From the NCBI GenBank assembly GCA_025965815.1, contig JAOPWF010000874.1, forward strand, positions 1 through 6,081: DNA of 6,081 bases. Direction: 5' to 3'. The translations under genes were made by a program, and so were the position numbers. The stretch comes from Mycobacterium sp. GTDB lineage: Bacteria; Actinomycetota; Actinomycetes; Mycobacteriales; Mycobacteriaceae. Under the pieces are notes generated by a model. That model ran no database searches and was not told the DNA's origin. It was given only the letters and a program-made list of their open reading frames with translations. Every line of letters starts with the position of its first letter. Position 1 is the stretch's first letter. This document shows, piece by piece, positions 1 to 6,072 of this stretch.

Positions 1-1
1 C

Positions 2-730
2 GCCACGTTCGATGATCCGACCGCCGCGACGCACCGCTTCCTGGCCAAAATGCCCGGCTATCAGGGCTGGCAGTGGGCAGTCGTGGTGGCCGCCTATCCC
101 GGCGCCGACCACGCTACCGTCAGTGAAGTCGTCCTGATTCCCGGGCCGACCGCCCTGCTGGCGCCGCAGTGGGTGCCGTGGGAGGAGCGGGTCCGCCCCG
201 GCGACCTGAGCCCCGGCGACCTGCTGGCCGCGCCGACAGACGATCCACGACTGGTTCCCGCCTACGCGCTCACCGGTGATCCTGAGTTCGACGACACTGC
301 CGTGGAGATCGGGCTTGGCCGCCGTCTGGTGCTTGGCGAATGGGGTCGGGCCACTGCCGCACAACGCTGGCACGATGGCGATTTCGGTCCCGGGTCGACG
401 ATGGCGCGCTCTACCCGGCGGGTGTGCCGCGACTGCGCCTTCTTCCTGCCGCTGGCTGGGGCGCTGGGTGTGATGTTCGGCGTATGCGGCAACGAGATGG
501 CCGCCGACGGACGTGTGGTGGATATCGAGTACGGTTGCGGCGCGCATTCGGACACCCCCGCGCCCGCCGGCTCCGGATCGCCGCTCTACGAGCCGTACGA
601 CGACGGTGTGCTGGACGTCACCGACGCTGTCGCCCCGGAGCCGGCCACGGCAGAAGTCGACGAGCCGGAGAGCGCGCCGGAGCCGATGTCGGACAACGAG
701 CCGACCCCGGAAGAAGAGTCGACGGACTAG
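2..730 (+). CDS. DUF3027 family protein, 5' end outside the window
   Basis: The reading frame is open from the first bases of the window, before the first ATG at position 50, so the true start lies to the left and this is the C-terminal 242 codons. I recognise the family as DUF3027 (M. tuberculosis Rv0877-like); its function is not known to me. Counting from the ATG at 50, residues 1-125 form a mixed region rich in Trp, Pro and Gly. A cysteine cluster follows: C126-x2-C129, C146, then C163-x2-H166, which could bind a metal. Residues 170-226 are a low-complexity tail of Asp, Glu, Pro, Ser and Thr, probably disordered. There is no signal peptide or membrane helix in the visible part, so a cytoplasmic protein is likely. 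It ends at TAG 728-730, inside a CTAG shared with the stop of the opposing gene. Family call fairly sure; metal binding is inference. Confidence 0.85.
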   Translation, partial: ATFDDPTAATHRFLAKMPGYQGWQWAVVVAAYPGADHATVSEVVLIPGPTALLAPQWVPWEERVRPGDLSPGDLLAAPTDDPRLVPAYALTGDPEFDDTAVEIGLGRRLVLGEWGRATAAQRWHDGDFGPGSTMARSTRRVCRDCAFFLPLAGALGVMFGVCGNEMAADGRVVDIEYGCGAHSDTPAPAGSGSPLYEPYDDGVLDVTDAVAPEPATAEVDEPESAPEPMSDNEPTPEEESTD

Positions 731-1182
731 CCTGTTTCCGCGGCCTTCTTAATGCGGGCCAGCGAGGCGTTCATGCCGTCGACCAGTTCCCGCTCGAAAC
801 TCGGCACGCCGCCGAACAGCATGTTGATCGTGAAGTTCGACACCGCTGTCACACCGTTCTCGGCATGGCGACTCTCCACCACGCGGGTGCCCTGCGGCGT
901 CGACGCCAGTTCGTAGCTCCAGATGGTGCCGTTGACGTTCACCCGGAAGGCGAGCTTCTGCTGGGGGATGACCTCGGTCACCGTGCAGGTGGTCGGCCAG
1001 AACATTAAGTTGCGCCGGTTGATGTTGAACGTTCGGGTGCCCTGCCGCAGCGGACCGCGCGCCTTCATCAATCGGCATTGCGGGCTCCATTGCGGCATTC
1101 GGTCGAAATCGGAGATCAGCTCCCACACCTTCGCGACGGGCGCGTTGATGTCAACCTGCGCTTGCAATAACGGCGCCGCCAT
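727..1182 (-). CDS. SRPBCC / START-like (polyketide cyclase-dehydrase) family protein
   Basis: This 151-residue protein has the length and layout of a single SRPBCC (Bet v 1-like) domain. The N-terminal stretch INAPVAKVWELISDFDRMPQW (residues 12-32) is the usual first strand plus the two short helices, ending in the Trp-Ser-Pro common in this family. A central set of strands includes WSYEL (88-92) and TRVVES (99-104), and a long C-terminal helix runs from about 127 to 149. Such domains enclose a pocket for lipids or other hydrophobic ligands; the ligand here cannot be read from the sequence. No signal peptide or membrane segment is visible. The ATG start is supported by a strong Shine-Dalgarno GAAGGGAG (1189-1196), six bases upstream. 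The gene lies 33 bases downstream of the DUF2530 gene on the same strand and is probably co-transcribed. In M. tuberculosis a PPE gene (Rv0878c) occupies this place, as far as I recall. Confidence 0.87.
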   Translation of the reverse strand: MAAPLLQAQVDINAPVAKVWELISDFDRMPQWSPQCRLMKARGPLRQGTRTFNINRRNLMFWPTTCTVTEVIPQQKLAFRVNVNGTIWSYELASTPQGTRVVESRHAENGVTAVSNFTINMLFGGVPSFERELVDGMNASLARIKKAAETG

Positions 1183-1215
1183 TGCGCACTCCCTTCGTCT
1201 GTAATTGTTCCGAAA

Positions 1216-1494
1216 TCACTTAAGTCCGCTTTGCGCTCCCCGCGAGCCGCGCCGAACCGCGGCGCGTTGCCACACGAAAATGAATGTGCCGAGCAATCCG
1301 ACCGCCAGACCCGCCACCGTGACGGGACGCCAGTCGCGCAGGTCGCTGATCGTGAACGCCGCCAGAGTCGCGATCAGCCACGCCACGGCGAGCACGACGA
1401 TCACCGGCCGCGGTTCGAGCAGCACCCCGGGCAGTGCTGGTGGTTCGGGCGCAGGATTCGGCGCCGCGGGCGGGTCGGTCGGCTCGAGGCTCAT
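1216..1494 (-). CDS. Small two-helix membrane protein, DUF2530 family
   Basis: This 92-residue protein resembles the mycobacterial DUF2530 family (Rv0879c-like); its function is unknown. Residues 1-28 are rich in Pro, Ala and Glu. Two hydrophobic helices follow, at about 30-49 ([19 protein letters not shown]) and 57-75 ([19 protein letters not shown]), joined by a short DLRDW loop. The tail (77-92) is basic ([11 protein letters not shown]), so by the positive-inside rule both ends probably face the cytoplasm. The frame stays open far upstream, but I chose the ATG at 1494. It begins the family-like [10 protein letters not shown], and the longer frame would run back through the divergent promoter and the MarR gene. 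No Shine-Dalgarno is visible before this ATG. Instead a TACGTT -10-like hexamer ends nine bases before it, which suggests a leaderless or nearly leaderless mRNA. Confidence 0.85.
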   Translation of the reverse strand: MSLEPTDPPAAPNPAPEPPALPGVLLEPRPVIVVLAVAWLIATLAAFTISDLRDWRPVTVAGLAVGLLGTFIFVWQRAAVRRGSRGAQSGLK

Positions 1495-1502
1495 TGGGAA
1501 AC

Positions 1503-1508
1503 AACGTA
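1503..1508 (-). promoter_or_regulatory. Candidate -10 element for the DUF2530-SRPBCC unit
   Basis: On the minus strand this reads TACGTT, which fits the mycobacterial TANNNT -10 pattern. Eight bases separate it from the ATG at 1494, so transcription would start at or one to two bases before the ATG. This agrees with the absence of a Shine-Dalgarno. No convincing -35 is seen. This is inferred from spacing only. Confidence 0.4.
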
Positions 1509-1520
1509 TCCGATCGACGG

Positions 1521-1532
1521 TAAGAGTACTTA
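1521..1532. promoter_or_regulatory. Inverted repeat TAAG-N4-CTTA in the divergent promoter region
   Basis: TAAGAGTACTTA has 4-bp arms around a 4-bp centre and lies between the two divergent -10 candidates. MarR proteins often bind such AT-rich palindromes next to their own gene, so this could be an autoregulatory operator for the regulator starting at 1583. The arms are short and chance is a real alternative. Confidence 0.3.
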
Positions 1533-1569
1533 GTCTTTGTTTTGCCGTTTGCGGCGTGCTTCTGTGTCG

Positions 1570-1575
1570 TATTCT
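1570..1575 (+). promoter_or_regulatory. Candidate -10 element for the MarR-SpoU-DUF2537 operon
   Basis: TATTCT fits the mycobacterial TANNNT pattern. It ends seven bases before the first base of the GTG at 1583, so transcription would start at or next to that G. This gives a leaderless message, consistent with no Shine-Dalgarno upstream of the GTG. It also supports choosing the GTG over the in-frame extension upstream. Inferred from geometry, not measured. Confidence 0.45.
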
Positions 1576-1582
1576 TTGCCTT

Positions 1583-2014
1583 GTGAAGGACGTCGACAAC
1601 CGGCTCGCGAGCGACTTGTCACTCGCGGTGGTGCGGCTTGCCCGCCAATTACGGTTTCGGCGCCCCGAGTCACCCGTTTCGCTGTCCCAATTGTCTGCGC
1701 TGGCGACACTGTCCAAGGAGGGCGAGATGACACCCGGCGCGTTGGCCATGCGCGAGCGGGTCCGTCCGCCGTCGATGACACGGGTGATCGCGTCGCTGGC
1801 CGAACTCGGTTTCGTCGCCCGCAACGCCCATCCCGCCGACGGCCGCCAGGTCCTGGTGTCGGTGTCCGACGCCGGTGCCCATCTGGTCGAGGTCGAGCGC
1901 CGGGCCAGCCAGGAGTGGCTGAAGCGACGGCTCTCCGAACTCGAGCCGGACCAGCGCAAGACGCTGTTGATGGCCGCCGACCTGATGTCGGCCATCGTCG
2001 ACGAAAGCGCGTGA
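1583..2014 (+). CDS. MarR family transcriptional regulator (Rv0880-like)
   Basis: This 143-residue protein has typical MarR length. The N-terminal dimerisation helix (about 5-24, [20 protein letters not shown]) is followed by the winged helix-turn-helix. Residues 36-60 give the first helices, including [12 protein letters not shown]. Residues 61-76 ([16 protein letters not shown]) are the recognition helix. Residues 85-98 ([14 protein letters not shown]) are the wing with its conserved Asp-Gly-Arg, and C-terminal dimer helices cover 100-142. It is a cytoplasmic DNA-binding dimer whose ligand cannot be told. I chose the GTG at 1583 because it matches the length I recall for Rv0880. The open frame further upstream only reads through the promoter and the antisense of DUF2530. 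Its TGA overlaps the GTG of the methyltransferase gene in GTGA, so the two are probably translationally coupled. It likely regulates its own operon and perhaps the divergent genes. Confidence 0.92.
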   Translation: MKDVDNRLASDLSLAVVRLARQLRFRRPESPVSLSQLSALATLSKEGEMTPGALAMRERVRPPSMTRVIASLAELGFVARNAHPADGRQVLVSVSDAGAHLVEVERRASQEWLKRRLSELEPDQRKTLLMAADLMSAIVDESA

Positions 2015-2847
2015 GCGGGAGCGCATTCGACGGCATCGAGGTCGTTGACGTCGACGACCCCGCCGACCCGCGGCTCGACGACTTCCGCGACCTCAACAGC
2101 ATCGACCGCCGTCCGGACCTGCCCGCCGGCAAGGGCCTGGTGATCGCCGAGGGCGTGCTGGTGGTCCAGCGGATGCTGGCGTCACGGTTCACCCCGCGGG
2201 CACTGCTGGGCACCGACCGCCGACTCGGCGAACTCGCCGATGACCTCGTCGGCGCCGACGCCCCGTACTACCGGGCGACCGCTGAGGTGATGGCCGCCGT
2301 CGTCGGGTTTCACCTCAACCGCGGCGTCCTGGCCGCCGCGCGCCGCCCGGTGGAACTGACCGTGGACCAGGTGATCGACGGCGCCCGAACGGTCGCCGTG
2401 CTGGAAGGCGTCAACGACCACGAGAACCTCGGCTCGATCTTCCGCAACGCCGCCGGCCTCGGCGTCGAGGCCGTGGTGTTCGGCAGTGGATGCGCCGACC
2501 CGCTGTACCGCCGCGCGGTACGGGTGTCGATGGGGCACGCACTTCTGGTGCCCTATGCGTGGGCCACCGCCTGGCCGGGCGACCTTGCGGCCTTGCGGGA
2601 GCACGGATTCCGGCTGCTGGCCATGACGCCTGACCCCACCGCGCCTGCATTGTCCGAAGCGATGGCAGACCTGCGCGCCGACCCGGTGGCCGTGCTGGTC
2701 GGCGCCGAGGGGCCCGGTCTGACCGAGACCGTCATGCGGGCCAGTGATCGGCGGGTGCGCATCCCGATGTCGCGGGGAACCGACTCGCTGAACGTCGCGA
2801 CGGCCGCTGCCCTGGCGTTCTACGAACGGGCTAGGCTCGCGCCGTGA
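2011..2847 (+). CDS. TrmH/SpoU-family (SPOUT) RNA 2'-O-methyltransferase (Rv0881-like)
   Basis: This 278-residue protein has the SpoU arrangement: an N-terminal substrate-binding region (about 40-110) and a C-terminal knotted SAM-binding domain (about 125-275). All three SPOUT motifs are visible. Motif 1 is N139-x-G141-x3-R145-x-A147-x3-G151, which carries the catalytic Arg. Motif 2 is G231-x-E233-G234-x-G236-L237. Motif 3 runs from I251-P252-M253 to S259-L260-N261-V262. The family transfers a methyl group from S-adenosylmethionine to a ribose 2'-OH in rRNA or tRNA; the target here is not readable. The start is a GTG overlapping the MarR stop (GTGA, 2011-2014) with no good Shine-Dalgarno, so it depends on coupling. 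The open frame upstream is the antiparallel shadow of MarR coding sequence. The stop overlaps the next gene in the same GTGA manner. Confidence 0.93.
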   Translation: MSGSAFDGIEVVDVDDPADPRLDDFRDLNSIDRRPDLPAGKGLVIAEGVLVVQRMLASRFTPRALLGTDRRLGELADDLVGADAPYYRATAEVMAAVVGFHLNRGVLAAARRPVELTVDQVIDGARTVAVLEGVNDHENLGSIFRNAAGLGVEAVVFGSGCADPLYRRAVRVSMGHALLVPYAWATAWPGDLAALREHGFRLLAMTPDPTAPALSEAMADLRADPVAVLVGAEGPGLTETVMRASDRRVRIPMSRGTDSLNVATAAALAFYERARLAP

Positions 2848-3122
2848 CCGACGATTCCACGCCGTGGGCAACGGGTTTGGCCGTCGCCGCTTTCGTGGCT
2901 GCGGTGACCGCCGCTGCCATCGTGGTCCTCAGCCTGGGGCTGACCCGGATCCATCCGCTGCTGGCGATCGGACTCAATGCGGTTGCCGTCGGTGGTCTTG
3001 CCCCGACGCTGTGGGGATGGCGCCGCACACCGGTCCGGCGTTGGTTCGTGCTGGGCGGCGGAGTCGGCGTCGCGGTTGCGTGGCTGGGTCTGATCGGATT
3101 CGGCCTGTCCCGGCTGGGTTGA
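2844..3122 (+). CDS. Small three-helix membrane protein, DUF2537 family (Rv0882-like)
   Basis: This 92-residue protein is nearly all membrane-spanning. Helices lie at about 9-32 (GLAVAAFVAAVTAAAIVVL region), 38-58 (LLAIGLNAVAVGGLAPTLWG) and 67-88 (WFVLGGGVGVAVAWLGLIGF). A basic loop WRRTPVRRW (59-67) between helices 2 and 3 is probably cytoplasmic. This would place the acidic N-terminus (MTDDS) outside and the C-terminus outside. I recognise it as the mycobacterial DUF2537 family, of unknown function. The GTG start lies in a GTGA overlap with the methyltransferase stop and has no separate ribosome-binding site, so it is the third gene of a coupled operon. Whether the membrane protein works with the methyltransferase is not shown by the sequence. 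Confidence 0.87.
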   Translation: MTDDSTPWATGLAVAAFVAAVTAAAIVVLSLGLTRIHPLLAIGLNAVAVGGLAPTLWGWRRTPVRRWFVLGGGVGVAVAWLGLIGFGLSRLG

Positions 3123-3135
3123 GCCCGCAGCGGGC
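3123..3135. terminator. GC hairpin between convergent operons
   Basis: GCCCG-CAG-CGGGC forms a perfect 5-bp stem with a 3-base loop. It lies directly after the DUF2537 stop and seven bases before the sepH stop on the other strand. There is no U-tract, as is common for proposed mycobacterial hairpin terminators, so it could work in both directions. The stem is short; efficiency is unknown. Confidence 0.4.
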
Positions 3136-3141
3136 GAGCCG

Positions 3142-3903
3142 TCAGCCCTGGCCGCTGGAACGAACGCCGAGCAGCACGTCCTCCCATGCGGGCACCGACG
3201 GCTTGCCGCGACGGGCGCGCGTCGGCTTGGGTTCCGGCTTGTCGTCCTTGGCGACCGGGGGTGCGGGTGTCTCGAAGTCCAGTTGCGCCACCGGCGCCAA
3301 TGGCCGCAGCGGCCGGGCGAAATCGGGATCGATCAGCTCGCACGCCGCATCGTCGAAGGCGGTCACGGTGCCGCCGTGCGCGCCGGGGGTGAAGCGGAAG
3401 TGCGCCACGTTGTCGGAGCGACCGGCCTTCCACGCGAGCTGCACGGTCCAGCGTCCATCCTCGTTGCGCCACGCGTCCCAGGTGGTGCCGTCGGGGTCCA
3501 GCCCGCGCGACACCAGCGCGGTGGTCACCGTCTCCAGCAGCGTCAGCACCGCGGGACCGTCCGCGAGCACCGGGTGCGCGGCGGTAGCCAGCTCGGCCGC
3601 GCGTGAACGCTCGAGCAACACTGGGTGGGCAAACCTCTCGACCCGCACGATGTCCACTCCGGCAGCGGACGCGATCTGCTCGACGGACGCGCCCGCCCGA
3701 ATTCGGGCTTGAATCTCCTTGGGGGACAGCACCGTTTTCACCTCGACATCGATTTGAGTTTGGCCCAGCCGGGCCGCGTCGCCGCGGACAGCCGCACGGA
3801 GGCGGTCATCGACGCTCAGGACGAACGTCTCGTCGGGGTCGTCGCCTTCGCAGATGATGCGTTTGCTGTCGACGTCGAGTCCGACGACTTTTAATTCCCG
3901 CAT
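3142..3903 (-). CDS. sepH: Septation protein SepH (DUF3071), FtsZ-associated
   Basis: This 253-residue protein matches the actinobacterial SepH family (Rv0883c-like). The family is reported to bind FtsZ, promote its assembly into filaments and localise to the division septum. Residues 1-50 are the conserved N-terminal region, starting MRELKVVGLD. Residues 60-95 (SPKEIQARIRAGASVEQIAS, then AGVDIVRVERF) form the helix-turn-helix-like part known to matter for the FtsZ effect. Residues 140-200 form a second folded section. A Pro/Lys/Arg-rich linker covers 211-234, and the conserved C-terminal motif PSVPAWEDVLLG is at 235-246. It is shorter than the Streptomyces proteins, mainly in the linker. The ATG has a very strong Shine-Dalgarno (GGAGGAGGT, ending four bases upstream). 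It lies 85 bases downstream of serC on the same strand, with its own candidate promoter. Confidence is high from the N- and C-terminal motifs. Confidence 0.92.
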   Translation of the reverse strand: MRELKVVGLDVDSKRIICEGDDPDETFVLSVDDRLRAAVRGDAARLGQTQIDVEVKTVLSPKEIQARIRAGASVEQIASAAGVDIVRVERFAHPVLLERSRAAELATAAHPVLADGPAVLTLLETVTTALVSRGLDPDGTTWDAWRNEDGRWTVQLAWKAGRSDNVAHFRFTPGAHGGTVTAFDDAACELIDPDFARPLRPLAPVAQLDFETPAPPVAKDDKPEPKPTRARRGKPSVPAWEDVLLGVRSSGQG

Positions 3904-3942
3904 GCCGACCTCCTCCGGGCCGCAGCGCTGGGCCCGATGTGC

Positions 3943-3954
3943 GCACTTTAGTGC
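3943..3954. promoter_or_regulatory. sepH -10 candidate inside a GCACT-TT-AGTGC palindrome
   Basis: On the minus strand TAAAGT (3945-3950) fits TANNNT and would start transcription near 3938, giving a leader of about 35 bases that carries the strong sepH Shine-Dalgarno. The hexamer lies within a 12-bp inverted repeat with perfect 5-bp arms, so a protein bound there would cover the promoter. No clear -35 is seen. The promoter is plausible; the operator role is inference. Confidence 0.45.
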
Positions 3955-3970
3955 AGCGAGCGGCCGTTAC

Positions 3971-3982
3971 CGTGTTGACACG
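3971..3982. repeat. Inverted repeat CGTGT-TG-ACACG just after the serC stop
   Basis: Perfect 5-bp arms with a 2-base centre lie 7 to 18 bases past the serC stop codon. A 2-base loop is too tight for a good RNA hairpin, so a protein site or a weak terminator stem opened to a wider loop are the alternatives. It lies about 27 bp centre to centre from the palindrome over the sepH promoter. Confidence 0.35.
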
Positions 3983-3988
3983 CGGCAG

Positions 3989-5116
<1,128 letters not shown>

Positions 5117-5133
5117 GTGCGGGCTGGGGGCAC

Positions 5134-5149
5134 CTCCCGCTTGCGGGGG
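5134..5149. repeat. GC-rich hairpin in the map-serC gap, possibly part of an interspersed element
   Basis: CTCCCGCTTGCGGGGG folds into a stem of six pairs (one T-G wobble) closed by a G-CTTG-C tetraloop when read on the plus strand. Read on the minus strand, the direction of map and serC, the wobble becomes a C-A mismatch and the hairpin is weaker. It could be a terminator of map lacking a U-tract. From memory, similar sequences (CACCTCCCGCTTGCGGGGG followed by AGCGAAGCGACC) occur between genes in many mycobacteria, which would make this an interspersed repeat. The flank 5151-5162 (GAGCGAAGCGAC) fits that. I could not check copy number. Confidence 0.45.
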
Positions 5150-5181
5150 CGAGCGAAGCGACCCGAATATTGGGCGAGCTG

Positions 5182-5946
5182 TCAGCTGGTGAGGATGCGC
5201 GCCCCGTCGGCGGTCACGGCCACCGTGTGCTCGCTGTGTGCCGCGCGGGCACCGGACGCGGTGCGCAGAGTCCAGCCGTCGGAGTCGTGGATGTACTCGT
5301 CGGTGCCGTCGGCGATGAGCATGGGCTCGATTGCGATCACCAGCCCCGGCCGTAGCCGCAGGCCCTTGCCCGGCCTGCCCTCGTTGGGCACATGCGGGTC
5401 CTCGTGCATGGTGCGACCGATCCCGTGTCCGCCGTGATCTGCCAGCAGGCCGTAGCCGGCGCCACGCGCTGAGGATGCGATGGCGTGCCCGACGTCGCCG
5501 AGAGTGTTGCCGGGTTTGACCGCGGCCATCCCGGCGGCGAGTGCGCGGTCGGTGGCCTCGACCAGTCCGGCGTCCGCGGCGCGTGGCGTGCCGACGATGA
5601 AGCTTCGGGCGGCGTCGCCGCACCAGCCCTTCAGCACGGCGCCGAAGTCCACCGAGACCAGGTCGCCGTCGGCGAGGACCTGCCCGTTGGGGATGCCGTG
5701 TACCACCGCGTCGTTGACGCTCACGCACAGCACCGCGGGGAACGGGCAGGGCGCCCAGGAGGGGTGGTAGTTCAGGAACGGCGAAGTTGCGCCGTGGCGT
5801 CGCAGCACGTCGGCGGCCACCTCGTCGAGTTCGGCGGTCGATCGCCCCGGCTTGGCGTGGTCTGCCACCGCGCGCAGCGCCTCAGCGACGACCGAGCCTG
5901 CGGCGGCCATCGCCTCGATCTCCGCGGCGGTCTTGATCTCCACCAT
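5182..5946 (-). CDS. map: Type I methionine aminopeptidase
   Basis: This 254-residue enzyme removes the initiator methionine from new proteins when the next residue is small. It has the pita-bread fold length without an N-terminal extension, like E. coli Map and mycobacterial MapA, and unlike the longer MapB type. All five dinuclear metal ligands are visible: D100 (VSVDFG), D111 (GDAARSF), H174 (GGHGIG), E207 (AIEPML) and E238 (HSEHT). The catalytic-site histidines H83 (VVHGIP) and H181 (TMHEDP) are also present. The protein is cytoplasmic and ribosome-associated in function. The ATG at 5946 has a GGAGGT Shine-Dalgarno (5955-5960) eight bases upstream. It lies next to serC rather than in the secY-adk cluster where mapA usually sits, so it may be an additional paralogue; that needs the rest of the genome to confirm. 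A perfect CRP-type site overlaps its ribosome-binding site. Confidence 0.95.
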   Translation of the reverse strand: MVEIKTAAEIEAMAAAGSVVAEALRAVADHAKPGRSTAELDEVAADVLRRHGATSPFLNYHPSWAPCPFPAVLCVSVNDAVVHGIPNGQVLADGDLVSVDFGAVLKGWCGDAARSFIVGTPRAADAGLVEATDRALAAGMAAVKPGNTLGDVGHAIASSARGAGYGLLADHGGHGIGRTMHEDPHVPNEGRPGKGLRLRPGLVIAIEPMLIADGTDEYIHDSDGWTLRTASGARAAHSEHTVAVTADGARILTS

Positions 5947-5950
5947 GGTG

Positions 5951-5966
5951 TGTGACCTCCATCACA
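5951..5966. promoter_or_regulatory. Perfect CRP-type binding site, TGTGA-N6-TCACA
   Basis: TGTGACCTCCATCACA matches the CRP/FNR-family consensus at all ten conserved positions, and mycobacterial CRP (Rv3676) uses the same TGTGA-N6-TCACA pattern. It covers the GGAGGT Shine-Dalgarno of map and lies four bases from its ATG, so for map it would sit downstream of the promoter. For the plus-strand gene beyond the right edge it would be an upstream site, about 87 bp before a possible start near 6045. The match is seen directly; binding and direction of effect are inference. Confidence 0.7.
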
Positions 5967-6020
5967 TCCCGGTCGCAGGTTTCGGCTTCGGCACATCCCG
6001 AATGGGGTCTGTTCAATTGC

Positions 6021-6037
6021 CGGTACCTGCGGTACCG
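6021..6037. promoter_or_regulatory. Perfect 17-bp palindrome, probable repressor operator
   Basis: CGGTACC-TGC-GGTACCG has 7-bp perfect arms around a 3-bp centre, the size and symmetry of many TetR-family operators. A related TTGTAC follows at 6041-6046, so GGTACC-like units recur every 9-10 bp. The right arm contains TACCGT (6033-6038), which fits the TANNNT -10 pattern for a plus-strand gene, so a bound repressor would block that promoter. The protein that binds it is not in the window. Confidence 0.6.
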
Positions 6038-6038
6038 T
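6033..6038 (+). promoter_or_regulatory. Weak -10 candidate for the gene beyond the right edge
   Basis: TACCGT fits TANNNT and would give a start near 6045 and a leader of roughly 40 bases that ends in the GGGAGGAAA at the window edge. No clear -35 is present at the right distance. The hexamer is part of the palindrome, so the match may come only from the operator sequence. Confidence 0.25.
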
Positions 6039-6072
6039 CGTTGTACACCGAGCGTCTAAATGTAAACCTCAT

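Noticed and set aside
340..1008. A 222-codon plus-strand open frame across the DUF3027-SRPBCC junction
   Set aside because: It is very Arg-rich, has no motifs, and overlaps two recognisable genes in other frames.
1205..1582. N-terminal extension of the MarR frame upstream of the GTG at 1583
   Set aside because: The extension is antisense to DUF2530 and low-complexity in composition; the protein from the GTG has the normal MarR length and a promoter directly before it.
1216..1995. A 259-codon minus-strand version of the DUF2530 frame
   Set aside because: The extra N-terminal 167 codons run opposite the MarR gene and through the divergent promoter region; only the last 92 codons have family-like content.
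1537..2010. N-terminal extension of the methyltransferase frame
   Set aside because: It overlaps the MarR coding sequence in another frame and reads as an Arg/Pro-rich shadow; the GTG at 2011 gives the expected length and a GTGA overlap.
2831..3712. Long open frames on both strands over the DUF2537-sepH junction
   Set aside because: They are shadows of DUF2537 and sepH: Arg/Ser/Pro-rich on the wrong frame, with no ribosome-binding site or domain.
3975..3980. TTGACA on the plus strand as a perfect -35
   Set aside because: No -10 hexamer follows at 16-19 bases, and it would drive transcription only antisense to serC; it is explained by the inverted repeat at 3971-3982.
5117..5133. GTGC-N9-GCAC upstream of serC as a second CRP site
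   Set aside because: The spacing is wrong and the inner A/T positions of the CRP half-sites are missing, so I see no CRP site directly before serC.
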